NCBI GenBank assembly: GCA_947095535.1
Contig: OX352774.1
Location: forward strand, 207,316,965-207,380,964
DNA length: 64,000 nt
Source of the DNA: Poecilobothrus nobilitatus
Taxonomy: Eukaryota; Arthropoda; Insecta; Diptera; Dolichopodidae
Direction of reading: 5' to 3'
Positions 24,512 through 36,468 of this stretch are shown here, one piece after another. The notes below the pieces were generated by a model. That model did no database searches and had not been told where the DNA came from. It saw only the letters and a list, made by a program, of their open reading frames with translations. Position 1 is the first letter of the stretch; each line of letters starts with the position of its first letter. A program made the position numbers and the translations under genes.

Positions 24512-24784
24512 AAATTGTTAGTCATCCAGCCATTGGTGCAGTGGTTGACGCACCGCTTCATAAGGGAATTCATAAGGGAATGAGAGGTCTCGGGTTCGAT
24601 TCCCGGCTGGGTACAATAATTATAATATAAAAAAAAAAATATTCATATATCGCAATATGTAAATATTTTATATATTATTATATCACGTACACCCCACATT
24701 CCTACCAGGAAACAGGGGTTATAGCTACCTGGCACATTTATGTACCACGGTACCTGAATATAAATAAATAAATAAATTGTTAGT
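24512..24784 (+). mobile_element. complete tRNA-derived SINE, family II, with 11-bp target duplication
   Basis: AAATTGTTAGT at 24512-24522 and 24774-24784 is a perfect 11-bp target duplication. The head has a good A box (TGGTGCAGTGG) and a B box that fits the consensus (GGTTCGATTCC, about 24593). Between them the anticodon-arm region carries a direct duplication of CATAAGGGAAT. The 3' half (CCAGGAAACAGGGG..., CCTGGCACATTTATGTACCA) matches the 3' half of the SINE at 8131. The tail is an AATAAATAAATAAA run. It is not a functional tRNA gene, because the anticodon arm is disrupted and a SINE body follows. Confidence 0.9.
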
Positions 24785-24806
24785 TACGATATTTAAATTG
24801 AGCAAG

Positions 24807-25170
24807 TTCAATCGGCGCATTGAAGTAGCTTTCATACAACTTTTTTTATTTATATGGAAATAACTCAATCTCTATTAAAGCTAGGCTAGGCATTTTTGTA
24901 AAAATGTGTCAAGTTGTATGTCAACAACTTCTGTAAAATTTAGTTGGTTTAGAGTGGCAGATTGAGGTAGCTGCCATACAACTTTTTTCAGATAGTTTGC
25001 TTAAATATTGTAAAAGATGTTCAGATTTATAGCAACAATTTCTGTTAACTTCTGGTTCGAGGCAACAGATTGGAGTATATAGCGGTCATCCAATTCCAAC
25101 TTTTAAAATAAATATATCTCGGTAGTTAATTAAGTGAAACATCTGAAATTTTGTAAGATATGATCAAGTT
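24807..25170 (+). repeat. three diverged tandem units inside family C
   Basis: Units start near 24807 (TTCAATCGGCGCATTGAAGT), 24946 (GGTTTAGAGTGGCAGATTGA) and 25054 (GGTTCGAGGCAACAGATTGG). The first two continue with CATACAACTTTTTT; the third continues with CAATTCCAACTTTT at the equivalent place. Each later contains CAACAA(C/T)TTCTGT(A/T)AA or a related phrase. The period is roughly 110-140 bp. Confidence 0.6.
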
Positions 25171-25255
25171 TGATATAAGAAACATATAATATGTTCATAC
25201 GGGTATCCTAGAGTTGACACACCCTACTCTACACTCTTCCTCATTTTTAAATAAT

Positions 25256-25868
25256 TGTTATGTAATTAAATTTATTTCTAAATATTAGTAATATGAAATT
25301 AATAGTAATCAAGATACAAGATACAAGATACAGTAAATTGTTATATCACATTTTTGTTAATTACTAAACATCATTTGTAACGGTATAAAATTTTAGATGT
25401 TGAAAATTTTTTATTGAACATTTTATCAAATTTCCTGTAATATCACTATTATATACCTAAATATCACTTTCCTGAAAACTACTTAGAAATACTTAAAAAC
25501 TTACGCATACATTAAAAAATCTATTTAAATATTTAAAAAAAAAACAATTCCAATATTTAATATTTTAACATAGAAATTCAATGAAAAATATTTTAAATGA
25601 AAGTTCTAATTTGAAAAATTTTAAGAGACCAATACAGCTAACACTTAAGATTTGTGCAACCACTTCAAAGATGTGTCCTTCCACTAGTTTTTTTCTTTTA
25701 AGTTTATTTTATAGATGATCAACTCTTTTTTCTATGTAGTTGTCTAATCTATCGGCTTGATAAGATTTAATGAAATTAAATTTGATTAAAACTTAGTTAG
25801 CTATATATTATTTTTTTTTTTTGAATGAAACAAAGTTTCAATGGAACGTCGAGCTATACGTTAAATAA
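25256..25868. other. unannotated AT-rich sequence
   Basis: A three-fold AGATACA/AGATACAAGATACA tandem lies at about 25313-25332. Nothing else was recognised. Confidence 0.45.
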
Positions 25869-26547
25869 AGAAGGCAGAATGTAAACCAACGATTTTAAAA
25901 GCGCATATTTCCAAAAAATAGTACAAACTGTTTAGAATTGAGACTTGAACCAAAATTTTAAAATTTCATATAAAAACAAAAATATGTGAAAATAGAACTT
26001 CTTTTCGCAATTTTGAAGGGTTGTAAGTCCGGAACCCTATATAACTAAGAAAACTTGTTAGCACGCGTAAAAGAATATTACTGAAGCTTTAATTTTTATG
26101 TCTTCCCGAAGAAAAATTTGTACAGGTGCCTAAGCTACTGGTGTCTAAAAATAACAGTAACGGTGAAAATAACTTCACATAACGGTAAATTTAAATAGTA
26201 AATTTAAAAGAATTCTAAAATTTTAATATTGACTTATATAGGTAAAAAAAAATCTGTCGAATGGGATTTTCAGATTGAAAAACTGTTAAACATGAGATAT
26301 ACGAATTTAAAAATAGGGCTTTTTTAAAGTTGGTGGGTTGTTGATCCGAAATGGAGGGGGTTACATGAAAAAGTTGTTTTACAACATTAATTTTTTTATG
26401 AGACCTACCCATGATTAAAATTTTTTCTCTATCTTTAACGGTGTAAAAGTTTTGTAAACATACGGACGGACAGATGAACGGGCGAACGGACGGACAGAGT
26501 GAAACTAATAGGCACATTTTTGCAAAATGTTTTTGGAAATGTGCGAA
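25869..26547 (-). mobile_element. DINE-like family B, copy 4
   Basis: On the minus strand the left end is GCACATTTCCAAAAACATTT near 26545. Next come TTAGTTTCACTCTGTCCGTC, a diverged GTCC/GTTC stretch, TACAAAACTTTTACACCGTT and TTTACCGTTATGTGAAGTTA. The right end, GGAAATATGCGCTTTTAAAA and TTTACATTCTGCCTT, is at about 25872. Both ends are present but the middle is shorter than in copy 1. The 100-codon frame at 26215-26517 lies in this repeat and is not a gene. Confidence 0.8.
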
Positions 26548-27286
26548 AAATAGTATACATATTTTTATTTTGACATTGATTGATTACAATTTGCTTTTAC
26601 AAAATTATAAACAACCTTTTTAACTGGAATAACTCATTTTACTTTCATAATTTAAATATTAAAAAATTGAAGATTTTAGAAATGATTTAAAAGATAAAAA
26701 TGTAAAGTCAATAGCAACGAACAGAAATATTTTTTGCTTATTTTACATTTCATAAAAGTCAAAGAACTTTATTTTGAATTATTTTAGTGTTAAGTGATTT
26801 TGATGATTACGTCACGCAATGAAAAAGTAATGATAAATTTTTTTTTTGGTTTTCCATTCAATTAACGGTAACTTTTTTTTTATATCTTTTGCAAAAAAAA
26901 AGTGATAAGTGATAATGTAATAAATTTTGAAGTACCCAAAATCCTGTTTAATATAAAATTGCCGTTATGGGCAGTAACATTTAAGGGAAATTTTTTTTAT
27001 TCATAAAATAATTTAAATTGTATATTACAGAAAAATTGAATTTAAACTTTAAATATTGACGAAAAATTCCATAATCTCTGACTATTTTTGTGTATTTATA
27101 TTAATTAACTGCCACATCAATCAATCGCCTGAAATTTATTACTGAATTTTGTTATAAATATTTTATATTCTCTTGGTTGCGTTTTAGGTTTTGACATATT
27201 ATAATATAAATAAGTGTTTACACAGTACAGTTTAAAATAAGTGATTTTATGTGATGTTTTGTGTGTGTAAAAGTATAGTTTGTGTA
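26548..27286. other. unannotated AT-rich sequence
   Basis: No features were recognised before the candidate relic that begins at 27287. Confidence 0.4.
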
Positions 27287-27531
27287 ATGGAAGAGAATTT
27301 CTCCAGCAATTTTTTTAAAAAACCAAATCTGGTAGATATTTTTTTTTTATTGTAAAGACCAAGTTAATGTTTCTAAACGCAATTACCAGACTTTATGTCC
27401 GTATTGCACCGACAAAAACGTAGGAGAACCTCGTATTCGACAAAAGTTGATGTTAAGATATCCTAAAATTATTATGTGACGATGATACCACTATGACGGA
27501 AGAAGCTTTAAAAGTGGCAGATAATAATTAA
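27287..27531 (+). pseudogene. possible decayed small coding region with a CxxC motif
   Basis: An ATG at 27287 opens MEENFSSNFFKKPNLVDIFF and is cut by a stop just after a 10-T run. Allowing one base of slippage in that run, the frame continues YCKDQVNVSKRNYQ, TLCPYCTDKNVG and EPRIRQKLMLRYPKIIM. A second shift continues into an acidic tail, DDDTTMTEEALKVADNN, ending at TAA 27529-27531. The residues are less dominated by K/N/I/F than chance frames in this DNA. No protein family was recognised; the three cysteines (YC..., CPYC) hint at a metal-binding site only weakly. It could be an exon relic, a transposon accessory gene or chance. Confidence 0.25.
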
Positions 27532-27600
27532 ACAAATTTGAACAAAAAAAAACTTTTTTTAACTTTTTCTGATAAAATGTATTATTAGCTTAAAATATTA

Positions 27601-27768
27601 ATGAATCTCGATTTTTTAGATTTTTATGACTTCGAAAATATAATTTCTACAACATTGTCATCCGAATATTTCTCTGATTCTTTCAATATAAACTTGGCTA
27701 CTTGTAAAAATATTTTAGGTTATGTTGTTGAAAATCGACATATTTATTTTATGTCAATCAAATTTTGA
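27601..27768 (+). CDS. hypothetical short open frame, 55 residues
   Basis: ATG at 27601 to TGA at 27766. It begins MNLDFLDFYDFENIISTTLS and ends YFMSIKF. Immediately after the stop lies GGTAAG, which resembles a splice donor. It follows the CxxC-bearing relic by 70 bp on the same strand. Frames of this length are expected many times by chance here, so the only reason to record it is the neighbouring relic. Confidence 0.12.
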   Translation: MNLDFLDFYDFENIISTTLSSEYFSDSFNINLATCKNILGYVVENRHIYFMSIKF

Positions 27769-30700
27769 GGTAAGCTAGAATTAAAGTTTCAATTTAGAAC
27801 GAGAAAGAGTATAAAGTTGATTGTGTCAACATTGACAAACATATAGCTAATAATATATGTGGTTTTCATAAAATTTGATCATATTTTTATAAATTAAGTA
27901 CTGAAATAATAAAGTACTATTAAGAAATATTTTTGTAAATTTTGGAATTGTATTACACTATTACATCTATTCGACCGTGTTGACAACAAAATTGAAAAAA
28001 TGTAAATCAACGTTAAAAAATTAATATTTAATTAGTTCTTTTATGACTGATTAGTGATTACTATAATAATCTTTAATATTCCCTTCGCTTGTTTCAACGA
28101 AAGATGTAAAAACTTAAAACAAAATGCTTAAAAAATAAGAAAAAGTAAAATACTGAATAGTTTTTGATTAAAGACAAATCATGACATACGTCATTTATTA
28201 TTCTGTTATAATATCAAGAACTACCAAATTGTCAATTCAAAATTTCTAAAATATTCAATTTTTGTTTTGTATTTGTTTGTTATTTGAAAAATTAAAAGAG
28301 TAAAAGAGAAAGAGTAGATGAAAAATTGAAAATTGCATCATAAAGTGTTAAATATGGCAATGATACTTTCATATTAAGTTTTTTTTGTTTTGTAAAAAAT
28401 GCATGTTTCTCAAAAGATATGCAAAAGGATATTGAAAGGATATAGAAGTAATAAAATTTGTTTCACAAAACTTCTGGTTTTAATATTTTTTTTTTTTTTT
28501 TTATTTTGTTTTTGATTATGATTTTTTGTTTTTTTTTTTGTGGTGAGGTTATTGTTCATCTTGGTTTGTGGTTCAATCATTTTGAAAGTTTTGTTTTTTT
28601 TGGTACAAATGTGGTTTACTGTGAGGAAAACTGTTAAATGATATCATTGTCAGCAAAAATTTTTATTTTAAAACATTCTCATATATATGTATGTTCACAT
28701 ATATGTATAATTTAAATTTATTTAATATAAAATTCATTTGATTGTTGTATATACATACGTCTATACATACATATATTGTGGATGATTAAAATTTGTGACA
28801 TACTTTTTTTTTTGTATTTAATCTTTTTTTTAAATATACTTATAACGTTTGTATTTTTAGATTGGATTATTTAAAAAGGATAATGATTTTTATTTTAATG
28901 AGTACATATTAAATTTTTGATATTATGTAAATTAACTGTAAAATCCTTAGTTTTAAATTTACAAAAATTAGATTGTAAAATTTTTATCGGTAATTTTTTC
29001 TGGCGAAATGTTGAATTATTAATCAAATTGATTTAAAAGCAATATCTTCATCTTTTACTAATGGTAAAAAATCTTTGAATCTAGTTTGAAACTAATTTAT
29101 TCAATAAAGATTTTATTTTTCTGTTCTAATCTTGGAAAATTTGAGATTTTCTGCAACTGTATACCAAATATATAGGATCAAACAATATTTGGTTTTCTAG
29201 AGCGAAATTATTTGCCTTTAAGAAATGCTTGTGTAAAAAGGAATGGAAAAAAACTGATAAGTAATTGTTATAATACGAATTTTTTAAAAACATTGTAGCT
29301 AAGTGATATTCTCATCGCTAAAAGTATTTTTAGACAAATGTGTTCAAAACTAATTTTATTTTTCTTAACAATTTTTTTAACAAATTTATTTTGTTTTTAT
29401 AAACAGCATTGTAAAAATAAGCGTTAAAATTTTTTGAAGTGAAGTTTTAATTTTTCCCGACTATTTTTTTTTTTTTTCAATCTTAAAAATTTTTAAAAAT
29501 TTGCAAAGATATTTTATAAGTACTTTTTTTTCATTTTTCTTCCGCCCTTTGGTTGAAGAACTTAAAGACAATAGATTTTAAATAACTTCAAGCGAATCAA
29601 TGATTACAATTTTAATTTTATTTTTTACAATTTAAATTTAATAATAATAGTAAAAAACTTAAAATACTTTTTCAGTATGTTTGAATATAAGATTTCTTTT
29701 ATTTTATTTTTTTTTACGAGGATAGGGTGGAAATCATCGAAAGATGCTAAAGGTGAGCGGTACAAGCACTATTTGTCACATGTGAAACTTTAATTCACTA
29801 AACATTACTTCCCATTTTGACCATACAATTGGTTAGAAGGTTATTATTAAACTTTAATACCATTGTAGTGTTTGGGCAAGAAAATAATTCTGCTATGCTG
29901 TAAAATTTGATTTAAGATTTGCAGAAATATAATGGAATATGATGAAAGTGTATAGAAATTCTGCTTAAACCTATGTAAATTAAAAATGTTAACATCCTAA
30001 ATTTTAAAAAACACACGATTCGGTAAATTATTCGACAATCGCGATATACGAGACACAATTGAATTGCTCTATACTGAATTGTGCCATTTATAGAGATTTG
30101 AATTATTTAGCGTTGGTAAAAAGTTGTGTTCACTTTCGATCTTATTTATAACTACGAAATCTTGTTTAACTTGGTACTTTACGAAAATCCTTTTTGCACT
30201 TTAAATAAGGTTCAGTTCATTATAAAAAGAAAATGTTTAAATTAACAATATTGAACGAGTTAAGCACAAAGATTTCAAAAGTTACGTCACATTTTCGTCA
30301 GCCCAGAAGATAGAGAAAGAAAAACGCTTTTAAAGGTATCCAGGGATAAAAATTAATCAACACAGTGTTAAATTATATTGAAACTTTATAACTAAAAAAA
30401 AATATTTATTGATCAATGATTACAAGAGGGAAGTAGTGGAGCAAAGATTTTAAGAAGGCTAAAATAAAACAAGAAAGAAGTATAAGCATTAAATATTTAA
30501 AAATTTTAAAGTAAAACTTTAAAAACAAAATATTTTAACTAATATTCATTAGTGATTTAATGTGCTTTAAATAAATACAGGACAAAATTTAAAAATTCAT
30601 GTAAGTTGATAATGATTTAAATTATTTAATTGAATCAATTTTAATTTATCAGTGAATTTATTTGGGTTATAAAATCTTTACATATTCTCCATTTAAATGA

Positions 30701-32319
30701 TTTTTATTATAATTTACTATAGTTTTACTTAATTAACTACTAAAGCTATAAGTACATAAAGTGTTAATAATTAATTAATATTCTGTAAAGGAATGTTGGA
30801 TCATTAACATATGTTACATAAATTTAATATTCAAAACATTTATTCGATTTGAATGAATTTCTCTATTAATAATAATAAGGATATCTTTTAAAGATATACA
30901 TTCAAAACAATCGGTTTGTTTTTCTAAGGATAATTATTGAAGTATTAAAATCTAGGTTAATATTTATTTTTATTTTATATTTTAAAAACATTCTAACAAT
31001 CATATCAAACTTACAATATGATTAACCTCAAAATTAAAAATTAATAATCCTTCAATGCAATAAAAAATAAACAAATAATCATACAATTTTCTTTAATAGT
31101 ATATTTAAAATTTTTTTTTTAAAATTTAATATTATTAAAATTTATATTATTTTATAACAAATTTCTTTAAAGATTTTTAACATTTTTCATTTGAAAATTT
31201 TTTTCCAATATTTTGAATATATGAAAACAACTTCAAGGATATGCAAGAATCATAATCAAAAGGTTATATTCGTTTCGTTTCTTTTTTTGTATGAATATGT
31301 TAATACCATTTTGTTTTTTTGACATTTAAATAAACTTTATGCAATATTATTTAGTTTTTTTTTTTTTTTTTTGCTATATTATTACCATTGTTGATTATTG
31401 TTGTTGTTGTGATACTGGATTGCTTCTGTTTATGTGTTACACTGTTTCTTTCATCTGGCACTAATTTAATAAAAGACACAAATTGTCCTTTTTCATTTCT
31501 CAACGGAAAATATAGGTGAGTTTGTGTGTGCGTATGTTTTTAATAAAATCATTGAAATGGTGAACAAAATAAATATAGTAAAAGATAAAAGTATATGATA
31601 ACGATTCTAAAAGCCAATATAAACGTAATTGGAAGGATTTCTATTTATAAGATAAAATAAGGATCAAATAAAAGCATCAGTTGCTTTAGTAATTATCCTT
31701 GTAAACAAATAAAACAAAAAAACAAAAAAAAAATGAAACTTAAAATAAAAAAAAAATTAAAATAAAAAAAAAAAATTTATAAAAAAAAATGCTTTTAGTT
31801 TGGTTGTTTTATCTGTGACTTTTTATTGTTGCTTTAATAAAAATTAAATTTATTTTAAAGAAAGTGAATAAAAATTTAATTTGTTACTTTAGTTTATTTT
31901 CTATTATAGATCCATGGATATTTTATAATTAATTTAGAATTTCTTTTTATACTTACTATATATATATATGATATCAATATAATTTTATGATTAAATATAC
32001 TGTATTTGCCACAGACTTACATTAGTAAACAGAATTTATTATAGAAATTCCCTTTTATCTAAAATTATTTATCTGAAAAATCAAAATGGTGACTAAATTT
32101 TTATTGGTTTTTATAATTCTGATGCGTGAAGAGAATTTAATTTATTAAAGACCCTTTCGTTTATTGTTAATTTTCTTATATCCTTATAACCTTCCCAAAT
32201 TTCAAATCTAATTTCTGACTGGAATCTTCTAACACAAATTATTTTTTTATAAATATGTGTTTCTTTTATATAAACCTCAATAAGACGAAACATTGAATTT
32301 AATGATCTTAGTGTAAGTT
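27769..32319. other. unannotated low-complexity AT-rich region
   Basis: This is dominated by poly-T and poly-A tracts (for example about 28485-28502, 29465-29478, 31353-31371 and 31728-31790). GTTGTTGTTGTTG occurs near 31397. No coding match or repeat family was recognised in 4.5 kb. Confidence 0.5.
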
Positions 32320-32580
32320 CTGAATAGCAGCCTACATTTTCTGTACATTTAGCAAGAATGTATATAACAAGATTGTAAATAAGGTAAACTTCCTGCTGAG
32401 TTTTATAAAACGATTGCCTAGAGAATTTTCACTAAATCTCCATATCTATATATTACTAAAATTTCTATAGTTACAAGCTTAGTCTTTCCTATTCTTGAGT
32501 ACTCAAATTAAGTATAGTGTTCACCCTACAATAAACTTATCGTAAGAATTGAAGAACTTAATGCAAACGTCAACGTCAAA
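32320..32580 (+). pseudogene. non-LTR retrotransposon reverse-transcriptase thumb fragment (CR1/Jockey-like)
   Basis: Three ordered blocks match the segment after the catalytic palm of non-LTR reverse transcriptases. The first is NKIVNKVNFLLSFIKRLPRE, followed by FS (about 32370-32429; family pattern NK..(R/K)LLGFIKR..(K/R)EF). After a frameshift comes TSLVFPILEYSN (about 32470-32508; pattern SLVRPILEY.S). Last is CSPYNKLIVRIEEL (about 32518-32560; pattern VWSPY...I..IE). A codon expected to be TGG is TAG. The palm with its FADD motif was not found upstream. The minus-strand open frame at 32111-32428 partly overlaps this and is probably its antisense shadow. Confidence 0.6.
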
Positions 32581-33914
32581 TACTAGCCGATAAACGAAGT
32601 GTTGATGGTTGAGAATCAATACAAAATAATACTTAACATAAAGCAAAGATGTCATAAAAAAATTACTATATACTTTAATTTAGTAAATGTTCACCTCTAT
32701 AACAATTTTGTATACTATTCTATAACTTTAGGTAAGTTTTGTAAATGCTTGTATTAGGTATCTAATAAATTAATACTTTTTTTTTTAGCTTTGTGTATAC
32801 TTTGTTTTCATTTGCTCCTCGCTTAGTCGCTTCTAATCATTTAATGTTTTTTTACACAACTGACCAAACTCAGAATTTGAGGTTTTCAAGATGTTTCTTT
32901 TGTAGTTTAGTAGAGGATCAAGATTTTTTACCATAAGAAAAATGTTGGTAGGTGCTGTTTGACTTCTTAGCTATACTAAAAACAGGATTAATTTTCTCTT
33001 TAATCCGAAAAACTTCTATCACAAATATTTTAAAGATATTTCGATACTCCAAACAATTTCACTAATGATGGATCACAAATTTTTGTGAATAAATTTCATT
33101 TCGTATTAAAGGTGATCTCGCCTTAGGATATTTCCGTTCTTACACATTATTTCCCAAAAAAATTTTAAGACACCCTATTTCACGTCAATATTAAAAGTTT
33201 GTGTAAATATTATGTCATTGTGTAACCCTTGGTTTAATTTTATATACCGATAAATCTTTTTTTTTGTATTCTGTTATAAAATTCAATTATTATTTTGACT
33301 TGTAGATGTTTCAATTATTAGGTTTATCACACATTGTAAGTTTTTTACTTCATAAAAAGACTTTAAGAATTATATATGTCCAGCACTCCAGTGTAAAGCT
33401 ATAAGAGAAACTTCCCTTTGAAACATAATATAGTTACAAAAATAAACAAAAGAAAAACAGGGTATTCAGGTGTTTTTAATTGATTTTATGTGGTTAATTT
33501 TTAATGGTTGGAAAACAACCACAACATCTGTATAATGACGTATTGAAAAGAAAATTTTTTGAAAAAAGGATAACATTACAATTTTATATTTATTACAATC
33601 TATCTGTATATACTTTTATGGAATGATTTTAAATATTGGTAGAAAAAGAAAATTGAAAAAATTTTCAATTAATTTCAGACTTCTCTTTATTATAATATCC
33701 ATTAAGAGTTTGATGAGAAAAATTGTAAAGGATGCAATAAATGGCGACCCATGCAATTTAATTAAGTACAGGCAGCATATAATTATAACATCATTAAATT
33801 CTTCTTACAAAATTAAATCTAGTTTTTTGTTATAACATTTTTATAGTTTGGTTGACTTTTTAAATTTTTATTTTCCTAAGTGTCATCGAAATAATCCAAA
33901 ACCATCAGATTTTG
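32581..33914. other. unannotated AT-rich sequence
   Basis: A 70-codon frame at 33623-33835 is lysine/isoleucine-rich and within chance expectation. No repeat partner was seen. Confidence 0.4.
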
Positions 33915-34250
33915 TGCCTACCAATTTATGCCTTGTGGTAGTCCAGATTCATACTAACGAAACCGAACTCCACCGTTAGAAAATATCAAATGAAAATATA
34001 ATACCAATAAAATATATTGGTTAGGCAGTAGAGGTAGGAAAGAATAGGTCAATGATCCGGAAATTTTGAATTGAAGATTGTGAATATAAGGTAACAATGA
34101 ATTCGGGTATGATTATTACAATTTTGCTAACTGTGTCCCAAGCGATCAGTTAATTACAACATGGAGTAGTATATGGTAATCAGCCTGCATGCGGTAATAA
34201 CAAAAGCCATCTCCAATATAGCAGTTATTGTTATTATTATTATTTTGTAT
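33915..34250 (+). repeat. family F interspersed repeat, copy 3
   Basis: It aligns with 9190-9520: CCTTGTGGTAGTCCAGATTC, ATACTAACGAAACC, ATATTGGTTAGGCAGTAG, GTAACAATGAAT, TTGCTAACTG, AATTACAACATGGAGTAGTA and ATATAGCAGTTATTGTTATT. The AGCCAATATA hairpin is eroded. The copy stops within the first ATT block, so the later tandem units and the 3' hairpin are missing. Confidence 0.65.
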
Positions 34251-36013
34251 GATCTAACTCTGGTTTGAACCCATGACGCTCCTATTGGAAGAAAGGCAAC
34301 TTGAAAACTACCCCATAAATCAGATATTAAAAACAATTTTAAAAATCTGAAATATAAATTATTATTAAACAGAGCTTAGCATGCGCCAACATACGAAATG
34401 TATCTCAATATCGCAATTAATATAGAAGAGTTGCAATAATAATCTAAAAAAAAACAAACTCGAAGCGCTGCAATATCACAAAATAGTTTGAACGAGTAGT
34501 CACTGGATGACAAAGGATGTTGGATATTTATCATTTACATGTTGTACCTACCTAGATTAAAAATATATTTTGTTGCTTTTAATTTTATATAAATGTTTTT
34601 TTTTCCAAGATGTTGTAATTGTAAAATTTCATATAAGACATTCGAGCCAAGATATTTATTTCACTTTATTTAAATCTATAGTTATATTCCAACAATATTT
34701 TCGGGTTAATTTCAGTTTTTAATTTAAAAAAAAAAAAAAAAAACAAAAGTTAAAATAAAACTGTGCCAAAAATTCTTTTAAAACTTATGTAAAATGATTT
34801 ATTGGCACGATAATAGTTCAGTTCTTGACTGTTTCTTTTCCTTTATTGATAGTGTTGGCAATATTCACTGAAGACGTAATGGAAAGTGTAAATTTATTCA
34901 TATTTTTAATAAATTGATTTCAATTTTTTTTTTTTTTAATTAAATAAATTAAAAAAACAAAAATCTTTTAGGATCAAACATATAAAAACATATCACTAAT
35001 TCGAAAAAATAATGTCACTTATATGAGATTTTCAATTTATATACACTTAAGAACTTTTATCATTTGGATATTTTTGGTGTTTATTCTAACCTTTCTATAA
35101 AAAACAAATCATGACAATATTTTTGATTTATTTTGTAATTGAAATTAAATAAACCAAGTGTAACCTAATTTTATTTAAATTTTTTTTGTTATTAATTAAC
35201 CGAAATATAAAAATAAATAATCAATAAAAGTAGGACCTAATAATATATTTTCAAAAATGAAAAGAATGGATTTGAAACCACCAAAAGAAAGATAAGAATA
35301 TCAGATGATAACAAAAGTCATGAAAAGTAAGATTGTTTTGGACGGTGCTTTTTTGTATCCAACGAATATTTAAATAACTGTATAATATATAGAAGTATTC
35401 AAAATCAGATTTCATAATATAGTAAATAGCTTAAGTATATAGTCCTTACTGGGTTAAGAAAATTAATTCAGTATTTATTAAAAATAAACAGAACATTTTA
35501 CTTAACAGTTTTTTTTAAATTTTTTTCTTTTATACGAAAGGTGGTAATTATTGTTATGTTTTGCCCTGAACATTGTTCGTTGTTGTTTCGGTCAGTACAA
35601 CTTTTTTTTATAAAAAAAAGGTAATTAACAACTACTTATAAACGTAAACTTAATATATAAATTTTATACATTCTGGAATAGCCAAATTAAAAATAAAAAG
35701 TATTTAGGAGTATATTAAAAAAAAAATTTAATTAAAATGTCGTAAAAGTGATCATCATTTATAATCTTAACTAAAACAGACTAGCCATGATTTTTTTTAC
35801 TTTGATTCCTATCAATAAATCAAGTCGAAAATGTGAGAAAAAACTTATAAAGTTTAATAAAAAAAATCAGCTGTATCCACTACAGAACTGATTTATAGTA
35901 GTGATCGAAAAGCATAATGCCAAAATTCATAGATTTTTTACATAATAATTTATATCAAAGAAAAATAACATCTTATAACTTCTAATAATTTAACAATATT
36001 TTTACCGACTACA

Positions 36014-36030
36014 CAAACACACACACACAG
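36014..36030. repeat. short CA microsatellite
   Basis: ACACAAACACACACACACAG lies at about 36012-36031, isolated in AT-rich DNA. Confidence 0.85.
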
Positions 36031-36468
36031 ACATCACACTAAGAAATTTTTTTCAGCTTTGTACGCACCGGAGTAATGCATATTTGCAAAAATCTGGGGT
36101 ACGAATTTTTGATGTGAAAACAATACCTAACTTATACATTAATGTATGCGGTCGGTAAAAAACATAGAAGAATATTGCGCAAAAATTGTTCAAAAGCAGT
36201 AGGTATTTATTTATAATGTAAAAACTTAGTATTTAAATTTAAAAAAAAATGCGATTATTAAATTAGGCAATTGTACTCAGAATTTTACTTTGTTGTTCAG
36301 TATTTTTTAATCTGGGGCTAAAATTTACTGGCAATGTTGCAGTCCTATATTACTCACTTAAAACCATTGGCCAACGATATGTTATTTATTTATACATGTA
36401 AAATTTATCTCGACATATTATTTGCCATGTATTGTCCTGTCATGTATGTAATAATAGGAACTAAAAAT

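Larger units (their letters stand above)
24370..25255 (+). mobile_element. DINE-like family C, copy 2, interrupted by a SINE
   Basis: It begins near AGAATTGAATTCTAAATCGA (24380), matching the 4.44 kb copy. It contains a duplicated CTACACTACAAATCAAAAA block followed by TAAACGAG (about 24410-24475). It then carries three tandem interior units and ends with TTCATACGGGTATCCTAGAG followed by TTGACAC and CTCTACACTCTTCCTCATTT. That right end is homologous to the right end of family A (TTCGTACGGGTATCTAAGAG). A SINE with its own target duplication sits inside at 24512-24784, so the C element was there first. Confidence 0.65.

Noticed and set aside
24536..24610. Functional tRNA gene suggested by strong A and B boxes
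   Set aside because: The anticodon arm carries an 11-bp duplication, the sequence continues into a SINE body with an AAAT tail, and the unit is flanked by a target-site duplication.
26215..26517. 100-codon minus-strand frame
   Set aside because: It lies inside a family B element; other copies of the same segment do not keep the frame.
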